Shown here piece after piece: positions 1 through 9,619 of a stretch of 64,000 bases of DNA. Location: positions 2,890,001 through 2,954,000 of the forward strand of contig WPIO01000021.1 of NCBI GenBank assembly GCA_009760855.2, written 5' to 3'. How positions within the stretch are numbered: the first letter of the stretch is position 1; every line of letters begins with the position of its first letter. The translations under genes and the position numbers were made by a program. The stretch is from Cristatella mucedo. Its lineage: Eukaryota > Bryozoa > Phylactolaemata > Cristatellidae. The notes under the pieces were generated by a model that was not told where the DNA came from, made no database searches, and saw nothing but the letters and a program-made list of their open reading frames with translations.

Positions 1-98
1 CACGACAGACAAGCCTAGCTGCAGATTTTTGCACCACCAGCCGTAAGTGCCTGGTTGCACTTGCTGGTTGACCAGCGAGCAGTGAGTTACAGAAGTAC
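1..98 (-). mobile_element. LINE fragment, reverse transcriptase C-terminal region
   Basis: This stretch closely matches 26451–26540, part of LINE copy B. On the minus strand both would encode the conserved post-RT segment with the LQLVQ and CNSLLAG-type motifs. The match stops near base 98, and the left end is cut by the window edge. It is a degraded fragment with no usable reading frame. Confidence 0.75.
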
Positions 99-1109
99 CT
101 GTATTTGTGGGCGCGTCGTCGCCGTCACGTGGTTCCGCCCCCAGCCGACGTTCCGTCCGCCCAACGGGAACGCTCCCTGCCAGCACGTGACGCGTTCCTT
201 GCCGCTCAATTCACTTTCTGCCTATGCCTCAGCCTGCACGCACGCTATCCATTCTCTTCTCTCTCTTAACACCTCGTGCTCCGGAGCAGCACGCACGACG
301 GCTGCTATACCACATAATACAGCCGTTGTTGACAACGCCACGACTCGCTTGTGGGGGGCTTCGCTCTTCGTCGAGCCGCCATCTCGCGCCCGGGATCCCC
401 TACATATTTACCTGTATATACTTGCTCCCGTATTTAGTATTTAGTCCGGTATATCTATATTACTATTCCGTTCGGGTGCTGCTTTGAGACTTGATTTCTA
501 GCTTATACTATTAGCTTCATAGACCACTATGTTTTATTTTCCATATGAATTACAGTACGAGGCGTCACGAAGTATTTAAGTACATGCAACTTCCTCACTA
601 CTTTTTTCCACTCAATGCCCTCCAAATTCAGCTTTGCTTCTCATTCTCATATATAGTGCGAAATTAATTGGGCGAGCGACCATAAGTGCACAGGAATCCG
701 CGTAGACTTTAACGCATGCAAAGGAACGCTACCGAGCCTAAAATACATTTAGTCACGCTCGCCTTCCGACACCAAGCCATACCAGCGTTTCTTGTCCGTT
801 CCAGAATTCTCTTCGAAAACTCAATGCACTTCCGAAAATCAATTTCCGAAACCGATACAGGTTCGTTTGACCGCTTAAGAAACGACGCACCTATGAGCAG
901 GGAAACGACTACAGCTTCCGGTCGCACCACACCGGGCGGGCTGCGGTCGCTTTAGCTTCGCCGACTGCTTGTAACCTGCTTGTTAGGTACGATCGTGCTT
1001 GCCTACTTTCGCTTCGCTCTCGTCGTTCAAATCTATTGCTAGTTGCGGTTGCTGCTACTGGGGTCCGTAAAACGGCCATTGCCAAATGTAAAAGCCCAAA
1101 AGGCAAAGC

Positions 1110-1143
1110 GAGCAGAGCGGCGGCGGCCGCCGCCGCTCTGCTC
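1110..1143. repeat. perfect 34-bp palindrome
   Basis: The left arm 1110–1126 is the exact reverse complement of the right arm 1127–1143 with no spacer. The centre is a GGC/GCC trinucleotide array and the outer ends are GAGCAGAGC and GCTCTGCTC. It could form a cruciform. No function can be assigned. Confidence 0.9.
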
Positions 1144-1172
1144 CTCTCCTTGGGGCGTATTCCCAGCCTTTC

Positions 1173-1209
1173 TCACGGCCGCCCCGCAGTCCTGCAATGG
1201 CGGCCGTGA
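1173..1209. repeat. GC-rich hairpin, 11-bp arms
   Basis: The arms 1173–1183 and 1199–1209 are perfect reverse complements (TCACGGCCGCC and GGCGGCCGTGA) with a 15-base loop. It lies 30 bp downstream of the 34-bp palindrome. Confidence 0.85.
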
Positions 1210-1576
1210 TCTAGTAATCCCCGCTCGGGTTTTACAAGTCCTCCTTTATTTCGAATTTCTGTAATCTCATTTCGATTCTGTGCGCAAGAAGTCAATCTTT
1301 CCTAGTCGTGAGATTTTAACACTCCTTTGACAACTTATGCATGCGCCATACGTACTGACTTGCGTGCACTGACTGACTCGAAAGAAATGTCTCTTGTGGC
1401 TCTTGTACATAATCCTACTCACAACAAGGGTCACATGCTCGATCAGATATTCCTCCTCAATTTTATACTGTCATCCTCTATCATTACCGAATTCTGCTCA
1501 TCTGACCGCATGCGGATTTCATTCAGTCTACAGCGTTTGTCCTCCTCCGCATCTACAACCATCTGTGAATCGCATC

Positions 1577-1658
1577 AATAATAATAATAATAATGCACTT
1601 GATAAAGCGCCCTCACAGAACTCAGTCTCTTTCTAGGCGGTTGACATTTGCTGCAAAG
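1577..1658 (-). mobile_element. short LINE tail inserted in copy A
   Basis: The stretch begins with (AAT)n and continues with the conserved tail in reverse orientation, ending GCTGCAAAG. It interrupts copy A exactly where copy B is continuous (near 28235–28245). A GCAT at 1572–1575 and again at 1659–1662 may be a short target duplication. It is either an extremely 5'-truncated LINE insertion or a SINE reduced to its tail. Confidence 0.8.
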
Positions 1659-3262
1659 GCATTGTCTCAAGACCCTTGACGTCGATGCTGTCCGGATGAA
1701 AATTTCCCCTTCTCACTTGCTACTCCACCCCCCTTCCGAACAGTCATCATTGGTAGAATGCGATAGAACTACACTAGCTGACATACTCGACGAGTTTGCA
1801 CCTCTGGCTAAGCATTACGTGCGCTTTCGCCCAGACGGCCTATGGTTTAACGGATACATTAAACTAGCTAGGTCTACTAAGTGCAAGCTTGAGAAAGCAT
1901 ACAAAAGATCAGAACTGACCGTCCATCGTCGGTCATGCGAAGACTAGTACAGATCATACCTATCAATCCTAGCAAAGGCCAAGTCCAGCATCTATAAAAC
2001 TAACATTGATTCACAGATGCACAATCCAAAAATGTTTATGTCTACCATCAACCATCTCCTTAACCGCTCCCAGGTTAGCTCATTATCTAGTGATCCCTGT
2101 GATGATCTAGCTGATCGCTTCTCTAGCTTCTTTGTCGATAGACAACATCAGAGAGTCCATCCTTAAGGTAGTAACACCCCTCCGGACTCCTTTTCCTCAA
2201 TAATAATCCCACATGACTCCTCTCCCATAATTCAGTGCAGCACTTCAATGTCTACATTCAAGGAGGTCACGCGTAACCTCATCCTGAAATTCATCTCCCA
2301 ATCAAAGAGGACTACTAGTCTTCTAGACCTTGTATTCACTTTCCTACTTCTACAATGCATAGATATGCAGCTGCTGTCAATAACTAGCATGATAAATATG
2401 TCCCTAGCCTCAGGTCTTGCCCCTGCACCTTTCAAAAATGCCCGATGAGAAGGCCACTTATTAAGAAGGCATCACTCAACTAGGAGAGCTTAAACACCTT
2501 CCAACCAGTCTCCCTTCTACCGTTTCTATCAAAAACACTGGAACGAGTTGAGGCAGACCAACTGAATTCTTACATTGACAAACCTAGCAAGTAATTTCCA
2601 GTCTGGTTTTCATTGCACTGCGTCATTTTCACCGTCACTTGCATTACTTGCATCATCTTTATTTCATTGCACTTCAGCATTGCTTCGCACGTGTAAGAAT
2701 GCTCTCAGGAATGCAGACTTGGGTAAATTCTCGCTGCTTGATTTTCTTGATATTTGGCAGTGTTGGATTATATTGATCAAAAACTTCTTCCCTATTGTCT
2801 CTCATCTCGCCTGGGCATCACTGGCGCAGCACTACGATGAATCAGATTCTATCTCAGTAGCAAAACCCATAGCATTAATGTATACTGGCACGGTTTTCCT
2901 TGGAGCCCTTAAAGTTTGATACCTCAAGGGTCTGTGCTCGGTCAACTTCTTTTCTCAATGTATACTCTTACTCTTGCAGGTGTAATCGCCAACCAATCAC
3001 GTTTGTATGCCGATGGCACAGCTTACCTGAGCTTTGATCCCGCCCAGTTGTTCAGCACTTTAAAATCACACAACTCGCTTGCCGCATGCATTGCTGACAT
3101 TCGCACTTGAATGACAGTCAACTTTCTCGAATTGAATGACAATAAAACCAACTTACTAATTAGAATCAAACCAATTGTTACTCAAGAAATCGTCCAGTCT
3201 GCCTACTTTCACTTAGGCAATGTAGCACACAATTGGGGCCCGCATAGAAAGGCACACGACAC

Positions 3263-3695
3263 TGTGGGGGTACATGACTGCAGCCTTCTAGCAGCACTGA
3301 GCGGAGACCCTACGACTCAGGCTCAGAGCTGCCTAAGTAGCCGCAGGCTCATAAGTGGTGGAGGGCAGACGACGATGACTCGGCACTCCGGCCCAAATCC
3401 ATGCACCGGTGGCATCTGCGGGGACATTCACCTACCACAAACTGCCACCAGCTGTCGGGCGGGTTCGGAACGAACAGTGCGAAAAACAGCGCATGCGCGG
3501 AATATAAGGGCTGCCGAAGGAGTACGACGAAAGGGAGCGCTAGATCCCTTGACGCCGGCAGCCGTCTAGTGTGACTGTGTAGACTGGGCTTGGCCGGCGT
3601 GGTTTGGAATGAAAGTGTTTGGCGTCGGAGTCAGCAGGCTTGTTGCTCGGTCGCGCTTCCCAGCCCGACGACAGGTCGTGCGAAGGGCTGTCACA
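3263..3695 (+). mobile_element. solo LTR, 433 bp, with 5-bp target duplication
   Basis: The element starts TGTGGGGG and ends TGTCACA, so the termini are the canonical TG…CA with a perfect TGTG/CACA inverted match. It is flanked on both sides by GACAC (3258–3262 and 3696–3700). Removing the element and one GACAC restores continuity of LINE copy A with copy B across the RT C-terminal region. A TATA-like AATATAAGGG lies at 3501–3510, with GCGCATGCGC just upstream at 3489–3498, which fits a plus-strand promoter. No internal retroviral genes remain, so it formed by recombination between two LTRs. The 5-bp duplication fits Gypsy or BEL/Pao elements; the superfamily cannot be decided. Confidence 0.9.
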
Positions 3696-3869
3696 GACAC
3701 TCGAGTTGGTTCAAGCATTTGTGACATGTCGTCTTGACTTCTGCAAATCCCGACTTGTGGGTTTTCCGGCCTGTGCAATAGGGCTCTTACAGCTGGTCCA
3801 AAACTCTTCAGCTAGGCTTGTCTGTCAGGAAGTCATGAACGTCTCAATTGCCATTAAACCTCTTCTTAA

Positions 3870-4080
3870 TAATATTCATATCAAAATTGATAACACACTT
3901 GGATAAAGCGCTCTCCGAGAATTAAGCTCTTTCAAGGCGCTTTGCATTTGCTGCAAAGGAAGCATGATCGACTGGTTAGTAATAGCATGCTCAACAAACA
4001 TTAAAAATAACATGGTTAGGGGTGACATGCACAGGGGCAGCATGCAAGTATGGTTAGTGGCAGCATGCACAGTGTCAGTA
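3870..4080 (-). mobile_element. reversed LINE 3' end inserted in copy A
   Basis: This is a degenerate AAT-rich start followed by the LINE tail in reverse (ATAAAGCGCTCTCCGAGAA at about 3905) and then reversed LINE 3' UTR with GCATGC-rich repeats to about 4080. Copy A coding sequence stops at about 3869 and resumes at 4081 with the segment encoding LPVKK. This is the third insertion inside copy A. Confidence 0.8.
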
Positions 4081-4489
4081 CTGTACTTTCTCCCCGTCAA
4101 GAAGCAGCTTATCGATTTAAAGGTTTATGTCGCTTTATCCCCTCGGTCCCATTCATTCCTTCTCTTGCTCCAGCCTACTTGTCCGAACTACTCTATCTAC
4201 GCACACAACCTGGGCGCACCAGTACGCACTACCTGTTCGCACTACTCGCCCAATCAGGCCAGGCTCGGTTCCTCTTATTCGAGTCGTTTAGCTGTATCTC
4301 AAACCAACCTTAAATTATTTTGGAGACCTCTTTAGTTCGTATGCTCCAAAAGCCTAGTGCTCGTCCCCGAATAACACCGCTATATCGCCTTACTTGACGA
4401 CGTTAAAAAAGAGCTAAAAATTCCTGTTCCTCGAAGCATTTGCAGGGTCCCTGCGATTTTTCCTGTATGTGTTCATGCTTGATGAAGCT

Positions 4490-4716
4490 TCGCACATTAT
4501 TATTACTATCCACTATTAATAATAGTATTATAATATATAATTATATATATTGTTTAGTATTATTATAATATTATAGTACATGCAATATACTATTTTAATA
4601 TCATAATACCATTATACTTGCATTATACGATTATAATATCCATTATTAATAATAGTATATATAATAATTTATTTATTTGTATATATATATATACTGCACA
4701 TTATTACTATCCATAT
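4490..4716. repeat. AT-rich block with internal direct repeats
   Basis: The block is made almost wholly of ATT, TAA and TA runs. GCACATTATTACTATCCA-like sequence borders it at about 4493 and 4696, and a TATCCA(C/T)TATTAATAATAGTAT-type unit recurs at about 4506 and 4637. It separates the 3' UTR of copy A from its tail, so it probably grew from an inserted ATT microsatellite. Confidence 0.65.
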
Positions 4717-4828
4717 TGACATGCATTCCGTACAGCATATGGAAAGTGACTGGAAATAGATTAAGTTCTCTGCTATGCAAGTTCTATGCTAGTTTGTATT
4801 GTTATTATCATTATTAACACGGGTTGCA

Positions 4829-4965
4829 ATAATAATAATCATACATTTTTATCGCGCTCTCCGAGAGCTGAATCTCTTTCTGGGCATTTTAAGTATGCTG
4901 CAAAGGAAGCTTGGTCAAATGGTTAGTGGTAACATTCGGCGAACATGTACATTCGGTGAGTGGAG
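4829..4965 (-). mobile_element. LINE 3' tail
   Basis: (AAT)4 is followed by the conserved tail and a short piece of reversed 3' UTR (GGTTAGTGGTAACATTCGG). It lies tail-to-tail with the plus-strand end of copy A. Confidence 0.75.
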
Positions 4966-6774
4966 AATAGTAAAACAAACGGAATTGTCGGAGTCTTCAC
5001 CGAGGAAGCTCTACTGGAATGTACAAAGAGCATCTAAGGGAACACACAGCTCGCTTGCTTTTTTTTACTGCCGATTATTGTTTTATATACTGAATGTAGG
5101 AGAGTGTCAAGTTGATGTGTGGAAACGTCAAGAATAAAGTTCTGGCAACAAATATGGAGAAATACCACATGGTTAGGACTGAATACTATATTAGGCTATT
5201 AAATTACTAGGGAGTTGTCTAAATTTAAAATAATAATGGCTCGTCAAGATTTTCTATGTCGGTACTATCCGGAAAACCGCAGGTTGCTGTTTGGCCTTTG
5301 ATAACTTGGTGAGCTGACACCCGTGACGGTGGGGCATGATTTCATTGGCTGAAATCGCGCGGCCAGCCCACTTCCATCGTCGATCTTACAGCCTAGTTCG
5401 CCATAGTATGCGCTTGACAGCCGACCGGCCCAGCTGAATAGAATGACTCGGGCAGTGCCTAATCCCCAGTAAACCTGGTATTATGTATGACGTCTGTCAG
5501 AAAATGAAGACATAATAGCCATTGTCTACACGCATGTGCAGATAATTTAGGATATATCTGTGCGTGCAGCTTGAGATCGTGAATTATTGGGAGCCGTTTT
5601 ATTGCCCGTCCTTTATTGATGGGTATATTTGCGTGACAAAGTCTGCTTAACAACCCAAGCACGGATTATTTCTAAATCATGATGAGAAAGCGAGCGCCGA
5701 AACCAATATTAATTTGCGAGACGCTGAGCTGAAAGTACGGCGCCGGCGATTAGGGATTAAAGTTCCCGCGTGCACTTTTCCCAATGCGCCGGAGGCAGAG
5801 CAAGATCTCCAGTGTAGCCAAGCCATATGAGGTCGTGCCGGCACTGAGACAATACAAAGTTCAATGCGTAGTGAATTTCAATAGAACGCCGTTTCTGAGC
5901 CGTCCGCCAAAGCACGTTCACGTTTGTGCGCGTTGCCGAGAATGCGGTAAGATTCGACGGACAGAGAAATTCAAGGCATTTCCTAAAGACCGCCAGGCCG
6001 CACAGAGTCTTCTCGAATGCATCCGCAAGCAACAAAGGGCAGACAAGCGAGACTCGCGAGAGCGTCGAGCGCATTCGCTTGTCGCAAAGGCTGTCGCAAC
6101 GCTCGCCGAAGCGTCGCTGGCCAAGCAATTGGCTTCGTGCGATTGCGGACGATTGCTGCTGGCGAACAAAAGCATAGCAAGATAGCAAGCTGCAGCGAAA
6201 TTAATCTCGCAGTCGCCGTTCGCCGATCGAATGGGAAGCAAGTCGAGGCGCCACCACGAAAGCCGGCACTTCCGGCACTTCTGACATGGAATTTAAGAGT
6301 CAGCCCCCGGCACGGCCTCGCCAGCCTGTACGCTGGCTTAAGCTCGCACGCGCGCGCTCCGCATCCGACGCGTCCTCCTCTCACAGCTCGCAGCTCGGCA
6401 GCGCTCACTCTTGCGCTGGACAGTGAGCGTCGAAGCACTCTAGGAGCAATGTCGGCGCAATGTCTACGCCGCGGCGAAGTTGCTATTGGCCGAACGCACG
6501 CGCAGCTGACCGCCGACTGCGCGTCGGCGGTCAGGTGCGCTGTGTCGCGATCGCAGTGCGGAAAGTGGGAGGCGAATAGTAGAGAAGCGCCGGCAATCGT
6601 CTAGGCAATACTTGCCTATACTAATGATAAGTATTAGCCTGCACGCCTGATAAATCACGGACAACTCCGACTAGGTTTTCGAAGGCGGGCCTGCGTGTTA
6701 GCTGACCTAGCTGCAGTGCTTCCGCTCACCTTACTGCTGGACTTGGAGTTTACGCAAGTCAGAGAAAAGTCTGT
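4966..6774. other. anonymous sequence, no gene seen
   Basis: Bases 5700–6600 are GC-rich with overlapping open frames on both strands of up to 195 codons. None has a recognisable domain and they look like compositional shadows. The block could hold a promoter or untranslated exon, but nothing proves it. Confidence 0.45.
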
Positions 6775-7150
6775 AATAATAATAATACATTTGTATAGCA
6801 CCCTTAGAGACTTGAATCTCATTCTAAGCACCTTACAGATGCTGAAAAGAAAGCACTACCCAAGGATTGGTGGTAGCATCGGCAAGCAGCAGGCATGGTG
6901 AAAGCAGGTACGCGCATACGAAGAACGAGTCGCAAAGACCCACCCAATGCTGTACTTTACAGGTGCGTTTCAAGCTTCTTCTTTTAATGTCGTCACGTCA
7001 GGTGTCATTGTGACGTGCGTCGTTAGTGAGTTTCATGCCTTGGCAGCACGGGAACTAAAAGCACGGTCTCCAACGGTTTTGAGGTTCGTGCGACGTATGG
7101 CTAAACGGTTCGAGTCAGAACAGCGGATTGTACGATTCTTCACCCGATGG
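6775..7150 (-). mobile_element. LINE copy H, 3' end (second subfamily)
   Basis: An AAT-type start and tail with CATTTGTATAGCACCC are followed by reversed 3' UTR and the end of the ORF. It matches copy F (53380–53815) better than copy B, including the segment reading AGCACGGTCTCCAACGG. It is truncated inside the RT C-terminal region. Confidence 0.75.
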
Positions 7151-7458
7151 CGATACATGAGGAAACCAAACCAAAGGGGTTTGGAGTGCAGAGAGCGCCA
7201 CCTTCTGGAATGACGTGGCCATCCTTTGAAGGACCCTTTTAGCTGTGTAGCCCTGTGAAGTTATAGCATTTCAACATTTATTTCAAGTATGAGAGTGCGT
7301 GTCGCTGCTACGTATAGAAAATTATCTCCGACGATTTTGTGGCGCTAGATCTTGCTGTACCGTCTTAGTAGAACCGTAATACAAACTAAAGTGACGTCAT
7401 TGACAGCGGCAGACTTACAGCCTTAAAAACCAACCTAGCTTATTGTTAGGGTAGATAC

Positions 7459-7665
7459 TGATAATAATAATCCATTTGTAGAGGGCCTTTGGATAATTTA
7501 ATCTATTTTAGGCAATTTACATATGCCATAAAGGAAGCATGACATTATAGATAGTGATAACAAGGAGTAGTTCAGACAGGTAGGCTGAAGCAAGAGAATG
7601 AAGGGACCTAAAAGTGAGTGACAAAGCCTTAAAGTCAAAGCGCTTTTTGATTAGGATTATGTGTA
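7459..7665 (-). mobile_element. LINE copy I, 3' end
   Basis: ATAATAATCC and the tail are followed after a short 3' UTR by reversed coding sequence for LTFRSLHSLASAYLSELL, the conserved motif after the RT thumb. Most of the 3' UTR is missing compared with copy B, which suggests an internal deletion. Confidence 0.75.
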
Positions 7666-7679
7666 TATATATGTTTGTA

Positions 7680-7800
7680 TATCCGTCTGTAACTCCACAA
7701 AGCCACACAGACTATGTGGGTGTTACGCATAAGAGTTTTCTAAAGCTTACTGAAAGCCTAAGCGGCTTTCAATACGCATACCGTAGCCAACAGACTTCAT
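7680..7800 (-). mobile_element. short repeat family C copy 1
   Basis: This is one of four or five copies of a sequence of about 115 bp (others at 29561, 40888, 48766 and weakly near 39600). It shares TCCGTCTGTAACTCC, AAAGCCACA, the GGGTGTTACGCA core and AGCCTAAGCGGCTTTC. The 48766 copy borders (TAATG)n, so on the minus strand the unit ends in (ACATT)n like a non-LTR tail. The parent element is not seen. Confidence 0.7.
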
Positions 7801-9416
7801 TTCATGCTGAAAGATAAATTTAGAAGCATACCGGAGTCATAGCTCTCGCTCGGAGCTCAGCTGCTCCGTGCGGAGCTCTAATGCCCATTGCGGAAACAGC
7901 GCGAGCTGCAGGCGCTGCAGCTGCGTGTACAGTGCCGGCAAGTTGCGACTGGCGGCGCTTCACGTGAGAAAGTGATCCGTGAACCCTGAACCCTGCTTTT
8001 CTACAGCACTCGGTGACGCTTGCAATAGCGCCAGCTGGTGATCTGGATGAAAGAGGTGACGACAACTTTTGCAGACTTTATTTCCTTTACTGGGAAGATT
8101 TAGCAGAGCATTTTCTCGACTAAAAACGTAGCGCTGGTGCCGCTTCAAATGACTCCTAATTCATTCCGGCAACGGTTGCCTGCTTAGACACAATAGGGCG
8201 GTTAAGAGACTGCGTCGCTCAGCCTTGACTCCTTGCGCATTCAACGGCGTATAGAACTATCTATTTATGCATGCCCAGTGCTATTGTATAGTGAGTGGGA
8301 CAACGAACACGTACTGAAATTACACAGGACTCCCTAGCACTGACGCTTAGTACGCGCCCTAGTGACTGTTTTCTATTTAGACTGCCTGTGGATTTCATTG
8401 ACAACTTTCAGTACACTACGCCTCTTAGGAGCGAGCATCCATTGGCAGACTTTCGACGCGCGGCGTACAATCAAGTGACGGCGAATCGGAACAAGTCCAA
8501 CTCATTCACAGTTACGACCCGGTGTTTTGGTAACTGTAGCTTAGGTCGTTGCCGCGAGAAGTTTGTTGACTAACCTGCGAAGCGAAGACCTAGCTCTAAC
8601 CAAAGCTAAGGCAGACAAGACTGGATTGCTGAAAAGAGTTTAGTAATAAAAGCGATAAGTCGCATTCGCAGTTTGTGGAAAGGGCGGCGGAAGCCAGCCG
8701 ATCTGGCCCCGAGCCATACGAGGATGATGACTGGGGGGGGGGAGCACGTAATCCCAATTGAACGCATAATCGTGCCAGACTTCAGTCGAATGATGAGGAC
8801 ATTGTGGCCATAGTTCACTCGCAAGTGCAGGTAATCGAGGAAATGCGTGCGAGCAGCTTTAGACGACGAATAATGGCAGCAGCTTTATCGTGTTCCCCCA
8901 ACTTCCGTAGTGGGATGCTAATTGCGCTCCAGTCCTATATCGGTGCTCGTGTCTAACGAGATATAACTGAAGCTGAAGGTGACTATCGCCTGACTATCGC
9001 CTGCCAAGCAAAGAGCGAACGACTCAAGCGTTCGAGGTGAATGCAGATGCATAGACACCCAGCTCATTGCCGCGGCAGCTCTCGCTCAGGGGATGAACGT
9101 GGCGACAGCGGAAGGCTCCACGGCAGAGACGTTTTCTGCAATCCTGGGTAGAAATTAAGGTTGGAGCATTACGCGCTGGAGAAGCCGAACGTTGACACCT
9201 ACCCTATTCGGTTGTGTTAGGCTGCCTTTATTACTCCAACCGAGGACGGCCTTAACTTAGTTACAGGAGGCGAGAGTGGAACGGATGGTGTTTCTTATCA
9301 GCTTGATTTTGACTGCCGAGATATTATTCGCGGTTCCTCTTGAAAGCGGTTATGTCAGAATCCATTATTATTTGGCGGCGTAAAAGCTGTGGCCGTGAAA
9401 CAGTCGGTCAGTTATG
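7801..9416. other. anonymous sequence, no gene seen
   Basis: No gene is recognised. There is a G10 run at 8733–8742 and a small tandem duplication of TGACTATCGCC near 8977–9002. Confidence 0.5.
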
Positions 9417-9424
9417 CTCTAGGC

Positions 9425-9611
9425 CAGTAGTTCTTAACCTTCCTAATGCCGCGACCCTTTAATACAGTTCCTCGTGTTGCGGCGACCCCCAACCATAAAA
9501 TTCTAGTGTGCGAAATGCAAAAATGCGTGTCTTCCGATGATCTTAGGCGACCCCTGCGAAAGGGTCGTTCGAACCCCAAAGGGGTCGTGACCCACAGGTT
9601 GAGAACCGCTG
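9425..9611. mobile_element. hAT-type MITE resembling SPIN/URR1, with 8-bp TSD
   Basis: The element is 187 bp with inverted termini CAGTAGTTCTTAACCT and, on the other strand, CAGCGGTTCTCAACCT. It is flanked by perfect 8-bp duplications CTCTAGGC (9417–9424 and 9612–9619), the hAT signature with the usual central CTAG. Inside are GGCGACCCCCAACCATAAAA and, near the other end, GATCTTAGGCGACCCC and GTGACCCACAGGTTGAG. From memory these match the rodent URR1 MITE and the SPIN group of hAT-Charlie transposons, known for horizontal transfer among tetrapods and some invertebrates. There is no transposase, so it is non-autonomous. A short plus-strand open frame over it is not a gene. Element structure is certain; the family name needs a database search. 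Confidence 0.88.
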
Positions 9612-9619
9612 CTCTAGGC

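Larger units (their letters stand above)
99..1225. other. anonymous sequence, no gene seen
   Basis: No recognisable gene or repeat is visible apart from the palindromes listed separately at 1110–1143 and 1173–1209. The short open frames have no family features. Confidence 0.5.
1226..4817 (+). mobile_element. LINE copy A (CR1/L2-like), decayed and invaded
   Basis: The element is a 5'-truncated non-LTR retrotransposon starting inside the endonuclease domain; 1226–1330 aligns with the reverse complement of 28430–28590 in copy B. Protein fragments in order: endonuclease end and linker (about 1327–1576, 1659–1947, including HNKGHMLDQIF), the RT entry region (2398–2450, MSLASG), an RT box A–C area with PQGSVLGQLL at about 2920 and YADGTAYL at about 3007 in place of the usual YADDTQLYL, and the thumb/C-terminal part (3619–4335). 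Stops and frameshifts break every domain. The catalytic ADD box reads ADG, so this copy is dead. The 3' UTR runs to about 4490, then an AT-rich block, then the typical tail at about 4725–4817 ending in ATT-like repeats. Later insertions sit at 1577–1658, 3263–3695 and about 3870–4080. The clade assignment is by eye. Confidence 0.85.
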
